A stretch of DNA of 64,000 bases from Crassaminicella thermophila. Lineage in GTDB: Bacteria > Bacillota > Clostridia > Peptostreptococcales > Thermotaleaceae. The notes beneath the pieces are model-generated. The model did not search any database. It was given only the letters and a program-made list of their open reading frames with translations, and was not told where the DNA came from. How positions within the stretch are numbered: the first letter of the stretch is position 1; the number at the start of each line of letters is the position of its first letter. Made by a program: the position numbers and the translations under genes. Shown one piece after another: positions 9,548 through 19,700 of this stretch. Location: contig NZ_CP042243.1 in assembly GCF_008152325.1 (NCBI RefSeq), positions 2,423,026-2,487,025 on the forward strand. The letters are read 5' to 3'.

Positions 9548-10561
9548 TTAGCACTTTTGTAACGTAAAAGATGGTACTATCCTTCCTACCTCTTCATTAC
9601 GAGCATTTCTTACTTTTGGCATATAATAATCCCTCAACTCTTCTAGTTCTTCTTTTGTAATAAGATCAAGCTGCCTTAATACCTCTAATGCGACAGTATA
9701 CATTGCCCTAGCATTTCCATCCTCAATTTTTATTGCAACTCCTATCCCAGTTTTTTTATCCCCTATTAAGTAAACAGCTTCAGCACCTGCTTTTCCAAAC
9801 ATGCGTCCCTTTGCTGTTTTCATAAACTCTGTACAAAACCTGCCCGTTCCAGCTACCAAGTCAGAGTGATTCATCATTGCATTAGTAATCCTCTCACATG
9901 CTTTAGCACGAATTTCACCTAAACATTTAGGTTTTGTCATTCTAGCAAAGGCATACGCTAATCGTTCTAATGGCATAGCATGTACTGGTACACCGCAACC
10001 ATCTATACCAATTTGAATCTTATCAATAGGATACTTAGCTATCTCTGATAATGTCTTTATAATTCTTTGCTGTACTGGGTGTTCAATTTTATAATAATTT
10101 TCTAATGGTTCTCCCATATGTATAGCAGTCAAAAGCATCCCTACATGTTTTCCTGAACAGTTATTATAAAGAGGTGTTAACTTTTCTCCCTGCTTAATTA
10201 AATTTTCATATACATCTTTCCTAAGTGGAATATGCTCTCCACATTGTAGTGAATCTACTCCAATGCCACCTCGCCTCAACATAGATAAAATCCCATTAGT
10301 ATGTTTTATCTCACCACTATGCGATGCACAATTAAGCGCTAAATCAGCATCACTCAAATGAAACCTATCAGCAGTACCCGTCTCAACAATAGGAATTGCT
10401 TGAATCGGTTTTATGGAGGAACGTGCATAAGTAATTCTATATGGGTTCCCCCCAGAGTATAATAACTTTCCTTTCCAATCCACCACAGCTATGTGTCCTA
10501 AATGGGAACTTTCCATAATTTCTCCACGATACACTTCCGCTACTTTGAAAATAGACACCAT
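9548..10561 (-). CDS. L-asparaginase II family protein
   Basis: The 337-residue protein matches the asparaginase II family (the family typified by Rhizobium AnsA), distinct from the classical EcAI/EcAII fold. Visible blocks are RSSIKPIQAIPIVETG, CASHSGE, YNNCSGKHVGML, GIDGCGVPVHAMPL and MNHSDLVAGTGRFCTEFM. These enzymes release ammonia from asparagine. It is the first gene of the transporter operon, 40 bases before the binding-protein gene. GAGGTGGGG sits close to the ATG at 10559-10561; the next codon GTG has better spacing and may be the real start. Confidence 0.88.
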   Translation of the reverse strand: MVSIFKVAEVYRGEIMESSHLGHIAVVDWKGKLLYSGGNPYRITYARSSIKPIQAIPIVETGTADRFHLSDADLALNCASHSGEIKHTNGILSMLRRGGIGVDSLQCGEHIPLRKDVYENLIKQGEKLTPLYNNCSGKHVGMLLTAIHMGEPLENYYKIEHPVQQRIIKTLSEIAKYPIDKIQIGIDGCGVPVHAMPLERLAYAFARMTKPKCLGEIRAKACERITNAMMNHSDLVAGTGRFCTEFMKTAKGRMFGKAGAEAVYLIGDKKTGIGVAIKIEDGNARAMYTVALEVLRQLDLITKEELEELRDYYMPKVRNARNEEVGRIVPSFTLQKC

Positions 10562-10721
10562 ACCCCACCTCTTTTTTGTGAATTTTCTTATTTCTTAGAA
10601 GATTCTATCATATCGAAAGGCTTACTTCAATCTATTTGAAAAATTTTACATAAAAAAACTTTCATACATTCCTAATAACAAATTATTATGGACAATTAAA
10701 TGATTGTATTCTTTATCCAAT

Positions 10722-10763
10722 AAAAAAATAACCTTCTATCCGTAAGTAGATAAAAGATTATCA
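10722..10763 (-). terminator. Rho-independent terminator between M20 and asparaginase operons
   Basis: On the minus strand ATAATCT and TCTA arms (split by a short bulge) pair with TAGA and AGGTTAT, followed by TTTTTTATT. It follows the M20 amidohydrolase stop codon and separates the two groups of peptide genes. Confidence 0.65.
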
Positions 10764-10782
10764 TTTCTAAAAAGAGCTTCCT

Positions 10783-12072
10783 CTAACCCTTTTCTATATT
10801 GTCTTGCTGGTGCATAAAATATCTTATAATCTTCATATAAGACATATATGCATTTAATAAAACATCTTCATCAAAATCAAAACTACTATGATGATGAGGT
10901 GCTGAAAGGCTTGTTCCAAATACCATATATATTGCTTTTCCTTTATTTTTTTCAACCTCATGGAACATATATGTAATATCTTCAGATGCTCTCATAGTAG
11001 CACCATTTATCACCTCAAAATCACATTCTTTTAATAAATTTTCAATAAAAGAAATGAATTCTTCATCCTTACAGTTATAAGCTGGTGCACTACCTACAAG
11101 CCTCACTTCATAACTTACATCATAAAGCTTTCCACTTCCTTCTATTACCTCATAGACCCTTTTTAATAATTGGTTGTTTATTTCCTGTGTTTCCCCTCTA
11201 GTTTCAATCTCAAGTTTTGCATAAGAAGGCACTACATTTCTTCCCGTTCCTGCATTCAATACACCTACATTGATCCTACTCATACCTTGACTAAATTGAC
11301 ATAATGTATGAAGATTTATAGCGCAATTTGCACCTGCTAAAAGTGCATTTTTTCCTTGTTCGGGATAAGCACCGGCATGAGAAGCTTTTCCATAATAATA
11401 AATATCTAACTTAGAAGTAGCTAAAAAACCATCTACTCCACAAATCACTTGATTCTTTTTACCCATAAAGCCAATGTGTCCTGATAATATATAGTTAACA
11501 TCCTTTAATATACCAGCACCAATCAAACTCTTAGCTCCTCTAACCCCTTCCTCTGCTGGCTGAAAAATAAATAAAATTTTTCCAAAAAGTTTTTTTCTTT
11601 GTTTGCTCAAATTTTTTGCAAGACTCAGTCCGATAGCAATATGTCCATCATGTCCACATGCATGCATCATACCTTTATTTTTAGATATAAACTTTTCCTT
11701 ATAAGGTCTATGTTCTTCTTTTTTATCTTCATCTACAGCATTGCCGTCAATATCAAATCGAAGAGCAATAATAGGACCTGGTTTTTTTGTATCTAAAATT
11801 CCAACAGCCCCAGTATATCCTTTTAGTATTTCTTCTATATCAAAATCTACCCTAAGGTTACTTACATTTTTTATATGCTCCTGCATAATTCTTTCACTTG
11901 GAAGCCCCATTCTTTCACTGTGAATATGCTTTCCGTATATGACTTCTAAGCCATATAATTTCAAATAATGGATGATCTTAATTGTTGTTTCATATTCAAG
12001 CCATCCAACTTCTGCACATTTATGAAATTCTCTTCTTAAATCAACAAGTTCTTCGTAAATTTGACCATCCAT
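10783..12072 (-). CDS. M20-family amidohydrolase (AbgA / N-acyl amino acid hydrolase type)
   Basis: This 429-residue metallopeptidase has the M20D marks MHACGHDGHIAIGL, IFQPAEEGVRGAKSLI and the C-terminal FGTSLSAPHHHSSFDFDEDVL, with an N-terminal LRREFHKCAEVGWLEYETT. Members remove acyl or p-aminobenzoyl groups from amino acids; the long insert after the first strand resembles AbgA. The ATG at 12070-12072 follows AAAGGGG. It is 12 bases from the second M20 gene and probably cotranscribed with it and the carrier. Substrate is not readable. Confidence 0.87.
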   Translation of the reverse strand: MDGQIYEELVDLRREFHKCAEVGWLEYETTIKIIHYLKLYGLEVIYGKHIHSERMGLPSERIMQEHIKNVSNLRVDFDIEEILKGYTGAVGILDTKKPGPIIALRFDIDGNAVDEDKKEEHRPYKEKFISKNKGMMHACGHDGHIAIGLSLAKNLSKQRKKLFGKILFIFQPAEEGVRGAKSLIGAGILKDVNYILSGHIGFMGKKNQVICGVDGFLATSKLDIYYYGKASHAGAYPEQGKNALLAGANCAINLHTLCQFSQGMSRINVGVLNAGTGRNVVPSYAKLEIETRGETQEINNQLLKRVYEVIEGSGKLYDVSYEVRLVGSAPAYNCKDEEFISFIENLLKECDFEVINGATMRASEDITYMFHEVEKNKGKAIYMVFGTSLSAPHHHSSFDFDEDVLLNAYMSYMKIIRYFMHQQDNIEKG

Positions 12073-12084
12073 ACAAAAACCCCT

Positions 12085-13230
12085 TTAGCTATCCTTAATA
12101 TTTAAAATCTTGATTATAACCCCTCTTAATAGATTTAAGCGAGGTTCAATAGAAGATATTTCAAGATATTCATCAATTCCATGAGCCCCTGCCCCTATAG
12201 GCCCTAAAGTATCAACAGTTGGAACACCAACAAAAGATGTAAAATTGGCGTCTGAACCTCCTCCTGTAGATACCCATTTTATGTTTATTTCTAATTCTTT
12301 TCCTACTTCTTCCACTAGTTTATATAGTTTTTTACTTTCTTCTGATGGGTTCAATGGAGGACGGAACCCTAGTTTTGTCACACTTACCTTCATTCCTTTT
12401 AGCTTTGGGTTTTCTGATAATACTTTTAGAAGCCTTTCTACTTTTTGTAGCTCTTCTTCAAACTTAAACCTTATATCAACTACTGCATTTGCCTTCTCTG
12501 CTACTACATTTGGTGCACTGCCTCCTGAAACAACACCAACATTTACAGTCGTTCCTGCATCATAATCATTTAGTTTATTTAACTCTAAAATCCAATATCC
12601 TAACTCTGTAATAGCACTTACTCCCTTTTCAGGTTCAACTCCTGCATGGGCAGCAACACCTGTAAAATCAATGCTATATTTTAAAACCCCTTTTCTTTCT
12701 TTTACCAAAGCCCCATTTTTTCTTGCAGGTTCTAATACAATAGAAGCTTTGCTTTTTCTCGCAAGGCCTTCAATCCATTTGTAAGAAAACATTGAGCTGA
12801 TCTCTTCATCACTATTTAATGCAATACAAATAGATGGAACTCTCTCTAGCTGATTAAGCTTTAATGACTTTAATACATAATACATAGACAATAACCCTGA
12901 TTTCATATCAACAACCCCTGGACCATATACCTTATCCCCTTTTATATCAAATGGTCTTTCTTTAGCTGTTCCTTTAGGAAAAACAGTATCCATATGACCT
13001 ATTAACAATAAATCAATATTCTCTTCATTTGTATTTCTTATTTCTAGACAAGGTCCTGCTTCATCATCAAATTGATGCACCTTTACAGACCATCCCATTT
13101 GAATATACAAATCTCCCAAATAAACAGCTACCTTTTTAATTCCTTCAGGATCTTTGCTACCGCTATCCGTATTCACCAAAATTTCTAGATGTTTAAGATA
13201 TTCATCCAAATTCAATTCATATAATTCCAT
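12085..13230 (-). CDS. M20-family peptidase (glutamate carboxypeptidase CPG2/ArgE-like)
   Basis: The 381-residue protein has the M20A marks LLLIGHMDTVFPKGTA, VYGPGVVDMKSGLLSMYYVL, NSDEEISS and TGGGSDANFTSFVGVPTVD with a final GAHGIDEYLEISS. CPG2-type enzymes take C-terminal glutamate off peptides or folates. The ATG at 13228-13230 is 6 bases after GAGGAGGGG. It lies between the AbgA-like hydrolase and the DcuC-type carrier, so it probably acts on what that carrier or the Dpp system brings in. Confidence 0.87.
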   Translation of the reverse strand: MELYELNLDEYLKHLEILVNTDSGSKDPEGIKKVAVYLGDLYIQMGWSVKVHQFDDEAGPCLEIRNTNEENIDLLLIGHMDTVFPKGTAKERPFDIKGDKVYGPGVVDMKSGLLSMYYVLKSLKLNQLERVPSICIALNSDEEISSMFSYKWIEGLARKSKASIVLEPARKNGALVKERKGVLKYSIDFTGVAAHAGVEPEKGVSAITELGYWILELNKLNDYDAGTTVNVGVVSGGSAPNVVAEKANAVVDIRFKFEEELQKVERLLKVLSENPKLKGMKVSVTKLGFRPPLNPSEESKKLYKLVEEVGKELEINIKWVSTGGGSDANFTSFVGVPTVDTLGPIGAGAHGIDEYLEISSIEPRLNLLRGVIIKILNIKDS

Positions 13231-13272
13231 TCATAACCCCTCCTCAGAATTTGAGTAGACATTTTTGTCTAG

Positions 13273-14640
13273 CTAAAACAAAATATAATTTGCAGCTACT
13301 GTTACCAATAATGCTCCTGCCATTGGAATAGCAGTTCTTTTTACTACTTCAATAGGAGAAACATTTGAAATACCTGCAACAGCTACGATTACTCCAGTAA
13401 TAGGCGATACACTTCTTGCAATACCTGCAGCAAGCTGCATTGGTAGAAGCATTAATACTGCTGGAATAGCTAATTTAGCTGCTACTTCTGGTGCTAATGC
13501 AGCAAAAGCAAAGAAAGGGGCATTTCCTGATCCCATTAATATTGCTGATACTGCAATAATAGCTGTCATAATAATCATCATTATATTAGATCCAAATCCA
13601 GCTGATTGAGAAGATTCGATCACTGTATTAATTGCCCCTATAGATTTTAGCCCTTGAGCAAAAGTCTGACCAGCAACAACAAGAGTTACAACTTTTGCAA
13701 ATTGTGTTCCCATTCCATCGAAGTAATTTTGTAAACTTGCAAAAACCTTTTTTGCATCCTTATGTCTTATATATTCAAAAATCATACTGATAAATAAAGA
13801 TATAAGCATAGCCGTTACAACATGCATCTTAACACTTTTAACTAATAATTTACTAAAAATTAAAATTAGTACCAATGGAACCATAGGAAGAATTGCATAT
13901 ATTTTAGGAACCTCATTATCTTCTATCGTAGCTGCTATTTCAACATTGTGTACACCATTTGGATCATATCCTGACTTTTTGTCAAATCTTTTTTGAACAA
14001 AATAATGTAGTATGGATATAGTCAATATAGTGGCAATTGCTACAGGAAGCTGATATTTTACAAAATATATAGATACATCTATTCCAGCTGTTGTTGCAGC
14101 CAAGTTAGCATTTCCAGAAGCTGGTCCTAAATCTAGGCAAGCAGTAGTCCCAATCATTGCTGTTGCCGCTAAAGGACTCACCCCAAGACTTACTAGAATT
14201 GGATACATGGTTACCATTAACAATACCCCAAGACCTGATGCACTAGGAATAAATACATTTAATAATTGTCCAATCATATAGCCAACAGCTAGAACTACAT
14301 AAGGTGCATTCATCTTACGTAGAGGCTTGATCGTCAACTTAACCAAAGCCTGACTTGCACCAATATTACTCATATACTTTGCAAATCCACCAACAGCCAT
14401 AATAGTTAATCCTAGACCTGCTGATGTTTTGCTAAAAGTATTTTTCATAAACTCAAAAATATCAAACCAAACCAACCCTGTTGATTTATCCTCTGGCAGT
14501 ATACCACCAAGCTTAAATACAACAGCCAATACCATTAAAATTATTCCTCCAAACATCAAAACAGCTTGGGGTTTATACTCCCTAAGAACCAATCTCCCAA
14601 CAAATAAAGTAATAATAACAGCTAATAAAATTCCTAACAT
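13273..14640 (-). CDS. DcuC-family anaerobic carboxylate carrier
   Basis: A 455-residue integral membrane protein of the DcuC (C4-dicarboxylate carrier) type: paired hydrophobic halves, NVFIPSASGLGVLLMVTMYP, ACLDLGPASGNANLAA and GSGNAPFFAFAALAPEVA are its visible blocks. DcuC relatives exchange dicarboxylates, but distant members linked to peptidases may move acidic peptides or aminobenzoyl-glutamate-like compounds. AAAAGGAGG precedes the ATG. It heads the group carrier-M20-M20. Confidence 0.85.
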   Translation of the reverse strand: MLGILLAVIITLFVGRLVLREYKPQAVLMFGGIILMVLAVVFKLGGILPEDKSTGLVWFDIFEFMKNTFSKTSAGLGLTIMAVGGFAKYMSNIGASQALVKLTIKPLRKMNAPYVVLAVGYMIGQLLNVFIPSASGLGVLLMVTMYPILVSLGVSPLAATAMIGTTACLDLGPASGNANLAATTAGIDVSIYFVKYQLPVAIATILTISILHYFVQKRFDKKSGYDPNGVHNVEIAATIEDNEVPKIYAILPMVPLVLILIFSKLLVKSVKMHVVTAMLISLFISMIFEYIRHKDAKKVFASLQNYFDGMGTQFAKVVTLVVAGQTFAQGLKSIGAINTVIESSQSAGFGSNIMMIIMTAIIAVSAILMGSGNAPFFAFAALAPEVAAKLAIPAVLMLLPMQLAAGIARSVSPITGVIVAVAGISNVSPIEVVKRTAIPMAGALLVTVAANYILF

Positions 14641-14760
14641 AAAACAACCTCCTTTTTATTTTAATTTTTAAAAGTATTTGGGACATATTAAGGTCATGTC
14701 CTTTTATATATTCTATATTATTCCATAAATTCCTTCTTAAGTAATGATATTTTTTAATAA

Positions 14761-14789
14761 TAAAAAAAAGACTTGCTTCAACAAGTCTT
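14761..14789 (-). terminator. Rho-independent terminator of the regulator gene
   Basis: AAGACTTG and CAAGTCTT pair around TTGAAG on the minus strand, followed by a T run. The stem overlaps the stop codon of the upstream regulator gene. Confidence 0.9.
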
Positions 14790-16080
14790 ACAATAAAATC
14801 TCATATATCTGTCTTGGTCTTCCTAAGCTTGCTACACTTTTCATAGCAATAATATTTCCATAACCTGCATCTGTAATTTGTTTTAATATCCTTCTCCCAC
14901 TTCTCACGCTAATCCCTAAATATCTCGCCAACTCTTCTGCACTCATTTGATTTTTTCCTGTTTTTTTCAATATGCACTTTATCTTAGAAATGTAAGAAGG
15001 ACTAAGCTTTACTTTTTCTGCTATTTGTTTTATTTCTTTACTAGTAACAGCCAATTCATATGATAAAGAAAAATCATCATTTTCTTTTATAGGCCCTGAC
15101 AATTTTCCTTTTTCATCAACTATATAACAACAGTTTTCTTCTTCATTAATAGCATAACCTAAAGCAATACGTGCATTTGCTTCTGCTTCATGTACTGTAT
15201 TGCCAAACCCTATCCCAAAAGCTAATTCAAGCTGTAGAGAATCATTTAAAAATTTGTTAATTTTAAAGCTTTTCCATTGGTCTGATATAGCTCCACGAGT
15301 TGAAAAAATCAAATATTCATCTCTACCAAACGGAAAAATCGATCCAAAATTCTCCTGTGTATAAGGAATAAGACCTTCCTCTAACTTATTTTTTAATTTT
15401 AAAAATTCATATTGAGATGACATATTAGAACTTTTGTTTTTAATCTTAACGATTTGAACAGCTATTTGAGTGGCTTTTATTTTTTCTACATCTCCTTTGT
15501 AAATAGCTTTATTTACATATTCACGAATAAGAGAAGTAGTTGGAAATAGTTTTACTACAGGAACATTTTTTTCTTTTAGTCTTTCATAAACTGCACTAAC
15601 ACAGGTAACAGCAATATTTATTTTATCATTACTCCATAGATTATAGTGAAAATTAAATAATTCATCATTATCAATATCCTGAGAAAAAGGCTTTACATAT
15701 AAATGCTTCACTGAAACCTCCAGTTCATTTATAACCTCATATATAGCATTTTCATCAATGGTATCAAAACTCACCTTTGTATAATCTATCCCCTCATTTC
15801 TCATCTGCCAAAAAACTCTATATACACTTGTCCCCGTTCTTGGTATATATACAGCAGGTTTCATAATAACTCCCTCTCTCTTTGCAATAAAATAGGGTAC
15901 CTGCCCAGAAAAAAGAAGTACATCTACCTTGCCTTGATTCTTTTTCAAAATATCAACCGTTTCATATTTATGTTTATAAGGATAAACTAGCACTTCAAGC
16001 TCCTCTTGCTGCTTCTCAGCTACACTCTTAATCTTATTCACCGTATCAACAGAACCAATAATCCCAAGTTTTAATTTCAT
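14788..16080 (-). CDS. Two-HTH transcriptional regulator with N-terminal sensor-like domain
   Basis: I do not recognise a named gene. The 430-residue protein starts LKLGIIGSVDTVNKI, a Rossmann-like segment resembling sensor domains of PrpR-like regulators. Residues about 225-345 (FGRDEYLIFST, ELAFGIGFGNTVHEAEANARIAL) look like a degenerate nucleotide-cyclase/GTP-cyclohydrolase-III-like fold. Residues about 350-430 hold two helix-turn-helix segments (KEIKQIAEKVKLSPSYISKI and AEELARYLGISVRSGRRIL). It is transcribed towards the carrier and M20 genes, so it is the likely local regulator, perhaps sensing an imported amino acid or nucleotide. Confidence 0.7.
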   Translation of the reverse strand: MKLKLGIIGSVDTVNKIKSVAEKQQEELEVLVYPYKHKYETVDILKKNQGKVDVLLFSGQVPYFIAKREGVIMKPAVYIPRTGTSVYRVFWQMRNEGIDYTKVSFDTIDENAIYEVINELEVSVKHLYVKPFSQDIDNDELFNFHYNLWSNDKINIAVTCVSAVYERLKEKNVPVVKLFPTTSLIREYVNKAIYKGDVEKIKATQIAVQIVKIKNKSSNMSSQYEFLKLKNKLEEGLIPYTQENFGSIFPFGRDEYLIFSTRGAISDQWKSFKINKFLNDSLQLELAFGIGFGNTVHEAEANARIALGYAINEEENCCYIVDEKGKLSGPIKENDDFSLSYELAVTSKEIKQIAEKVKLSPSYISKIKCILKKTGKNQMSAEELARYLGISVRSGRRILKQITDAGYGNIIAMKSVASLGRPRQIYEILL

Positions 16081-16101
16081 ATTTTTATTCTCCCTATTAT
16101 G

Positions 16102-16590
16102 TTATCTTTTTTCATATATATCATAGCTCCCATCATAAGCTTTACTCGGAATATTTGATTTTCTCATAAAAAATATATTCACTGGTTCATAAAAATCGAC
16201 ATTTATATGATGAAATCCTAAAGGAACAACCTTTGCTATCACTTTTTGATTTTTTTCATAAACAATATGCTCTGGTTCATACGAGAAGGCAAATATAAAG
16301 TAACCTGTCATTATAACAATTCCAACAATCACTACAAATATTACATTCAAAGCATCTTTCCAAATAGTATTTTTAATTTTTGAATACAATTTATAACTTA
16401 AAAATATATTCGTAAAAACTATAATGATAATAGTGAAAACCAAAAGATTAATCATATATACAATATCTACCCATCCTCTGAATAATAGATTACTCTTTTC
16501 TATTATAGCCCCTACTATTTTGTATAAAGTTATTACAATTATATTTATAAATGCTATATATGCAATATTTTTATTAATACTTTTATTCAA
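16102..16590 (-). CDS. Hypothetical membrane protein with three transmembrane segments
   Basis: Not recognised. The 162-residue protein has hydrophobic segments at about 9-28, 44-68 and 82-104 and a 55-residue soluble tail. It starts with TTG at 16588-16590, 10 bases after GGAGG. Only 21 bases separate it from the regulator gene downstream, so they may share a transcript. The soluble tail contains the run VVPLGFHHINVDFYEPV, which resembles no motif I know. Confidence 0.6.
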   Translation of the reverse strand: MNKSINKNIAYIAFINIIVITLYKIVGAIIEKSNLLFRGWVDIVYMINLLVFTIIIIVFTNIFLSYKLYSKIKNTIWKDALNVIFVVIVGIVIMTGYFIFAFSYEPEHIVYEKNQKVIAKVVPLGFHHINVDFYEPVNIFFMRKSNIPSKAYDGSYDIYEKR

Positions 16591-16655
16591 GACACAATTT
16601 CCTCCATCTAATTTATATCCTCATTCACTTTCTATATAATATTATCATATTTCAA

Positions 16656-16709
16656 CAAAAAAAATTTAGCCTAAATTTTAATCTTTACTATTTAGACTAA
16701 AATCTAGGC
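16656..16709 (-). terminator. Rho-independent terminator of purL
   Basis: On the minus strand GCCTAGATTTTA pairs with TAAAATTTAGGC and is followed by TAAATTTTTTTT. It begins 11 bases after the purL stop. Confidence 0.85.
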
Positions 16710-16720
16710 TTTTTAATTTT

Positions 16721-19700
16721 TTATCTAAAGTAATTTACACCTGCTTCAAATATTTTTTGATCTTTATTTCCTGGGACATTTATTGCAATATTTTCACCCA
16801 TTCTTTCGGTATGGGCCATTTTTCCAAATATTCTTCCATCAGGGCTTGTAATACCTTCAACAGCATCAAAAGAACCATTTGGATTATAATAAGGATCATA
16901 AGATGGATTCCCATTAAGATCTACATATTGAGTTGCAATTTGTCCGTTTTGAATCATTCTTTCCATTTCTTCTTTATTTGCAATAAATCGTCCTTCACCG
17001 TGAGATACTGCAATTGTATGCACATCTCCTACTTTCACATTTCTTAACCATGGTGATAAATTCGAAACAACCTTCGTTCTTACTATACAAGAAACATGGC
17101 GTCCGATTTTATTAAAAGTAAGTGTTGGACAGTTTTCATCAAGATCTCGAATTTCTCCATAAGGTACTAATCCTAATTTTATAAGTGCTTGAAATCCATT
17201 ACAAATTCCTAGCATCAGTCCATCTCTTTGTTTTAGCATATTCATAACTGATTCCATTACCCTTGGATTTCTAAAAATCGTTGCAATAAATTTACCTGAT
17301 CCATCAGGTTCATCTCCTGCACTAAATCCTCCAGGTATAACAATAATTTGTGAATTATTAATATTTTTTACCATATTTTCTAGGGATTGTTCTATATCTT
17401 TTGGTGTTAAATTTTTAAATATTTGTGTCTTTACTACCCCTCCAGCTTTCTCAAAAGCTTTTGCCGTATCATATTCACAATTTGTTCCAGGAAATACAGG
17501 TATAAATATTCTTGGTTTTGCAATTTTTGTAGAAGATTTCTTAGTTACTCCTGTTTCATACCAAATAGTCTTTGGTATCCCTTCAACATTTTCTTTTGTA
17601 GGAAATACTTTCTCAAGTGGTTCTTCCCATGCCACAAGTGCATCATGAATACAAATTTCTATACCATTTAATGTAATAACTTCTTTTTCTTGTGTTCTAC
17701 CTAATACTTTATATTCAATTCCTTGTAAAATATTTTCTATATCTTCACTTTCATCAATTTCTAATAAAATTGAACCATATTCTGGATAGAATAATTTATT
17801 TACTTCCATTTGCTCTTCAAATACAATACCAATCTTATTTCCAAAACTCATTTTACTAATTGCTGCAGCAATTCCGCCTATTCTAACTGATTGAGCTGAT
17901 AATACTTTTCCATTTTTAATTAGATTGGTAATTGTGCTAAAGTTTCTATCTAATTTTCCAAAATCTGGCAGTTCATTTTTATCTCGACTTAAAGGTACAA
18001 GTACTACCTTACTGCCAATCTTTTTAAATTCTGGTGAAATAACCTTTGTTACATCTACTGTATCTACTGCAAAAGCCACTAAGGTAGGAGGTACATTTAA
18101 GTCCTTAAAAGTACCAGACATACTGTCTTTTCCACCAATTGCAGGAATTCCTAATTTTTTTTGGATATAGTAAGCTCCAAGCAATGCACTAAATGGTTTT
18201 CCCCACTTAACAGGATCATCTCCTAATTTTTCAAAATATTCCTGAAGGGTCAATCTAATATTTTTATAGTTTCCTCCTGTTGCTACAACTTTAGTAATTG
18301 CTTCTAAAACTGCATATAATGCACCATGAAAAGGACTCCATTTTCCAATCTTAGGATTGTATCCATATGTCATAATTGTTCCTGTTTTTGTCTCTCCTTT
18401 TAATAGAGGAATTTTTGCTACCATTCCTTCCGCAGGTGTTAGCTGATATTTTCCTCCAAGAGGCATCAACACTGTTGCTGCACCAATAGTACTGTCAAAT
18501 CTTTCTATCAATCCCTTTTGACTAGCTACGTTTAAATCTTTTAGATTTGTAATCCATGCTTTCTTTAAATCGTCTACTTCATTTAATCCTTCAGATAACT
18601 TTTCAAAATAGTTTTCTAATTTATTAGGAGCTTTTACAGAAACCTTTGTTTTTTGTTTTACCCCATTAGTATCAAGAAATTCTCTACTAATATCTAAAAT
18701 AGTTTCTCCTCGCCACTTCATTTTAAGTCTATTATCATTTGTTACTCTCGCTACAACCGTAGCTTCTACATTTTCTTCATGAGCAAACTTTATAAAATCG
18801 TCTACATTTTCTTTATCAATTACCACTGCCATACGCTCTTGTGATTCTGATATGGCAAGCTCTGTTCCATCTAATCCTTCATATTTTTTAGGTACTTTAT
18901 CTAAATCAATCTCTAAGCTATCTGCTAATTCTCCAATTGCTACAGAAACCCCACCTGCACCAAAATCATTACACTTTTTAATCATTTTACTTACAGCAGG
19001 ATTTCTAAATAGTCTTTGAATTTTTCTTTCTGTAGGTGGATTTCCCTTTTGTACCTCCGCTCCACATGTAAGGATAGATTCCTCTGTATGTTCCTTCGAA
19101 GACCCTGTAGCTCCTCCACATCCATCACGACCTGTTTTTCCTCCTACAAGAAGAATCACATCTCCTTCAGCAGGTTTTACTCTTACTACATTTTCTTTTG
19201 GAGCTGCAGCAATTACAGCACCAATTTCCATTCTTTTCGCTACAAAATCCTCGTCATAAATTTCTGCAACTTGTCCTGTTGCAAGACCTATTTGGTTTCC
19301 ATAAGAACTATATCCTGAAGCAGCATCTACTGTAATCTTTCTTTGAGGTAATTTTCCATAAAGAGTATCTTCTATCTTCGTTCTTGGATCAGCACTTCCT
19401 GTAACACGCATTGCCTGATAAACGTAGCTTCTTCCTGATAACGGATCTCTAATAGCTCCACCTAAGCAAGTTGCAGCACCACCAAAAGGCTCTATCTCCG
19501 TTGGATGATTATGGGTTTCATTTTTAAACATGACAAGCCATTCTTCATCATGTCCATCTACATCTACATTAACAATAATGCTGCATGCATTGATTTCTTC
19601 TGATACATCTAAATCTTCTAATTTTCCTCTTTTTCTAAGTTCTTTCATGCCTATTACAGCAATATCCATCAAGCTAATATCCTTTTTCTTATCACTATAA

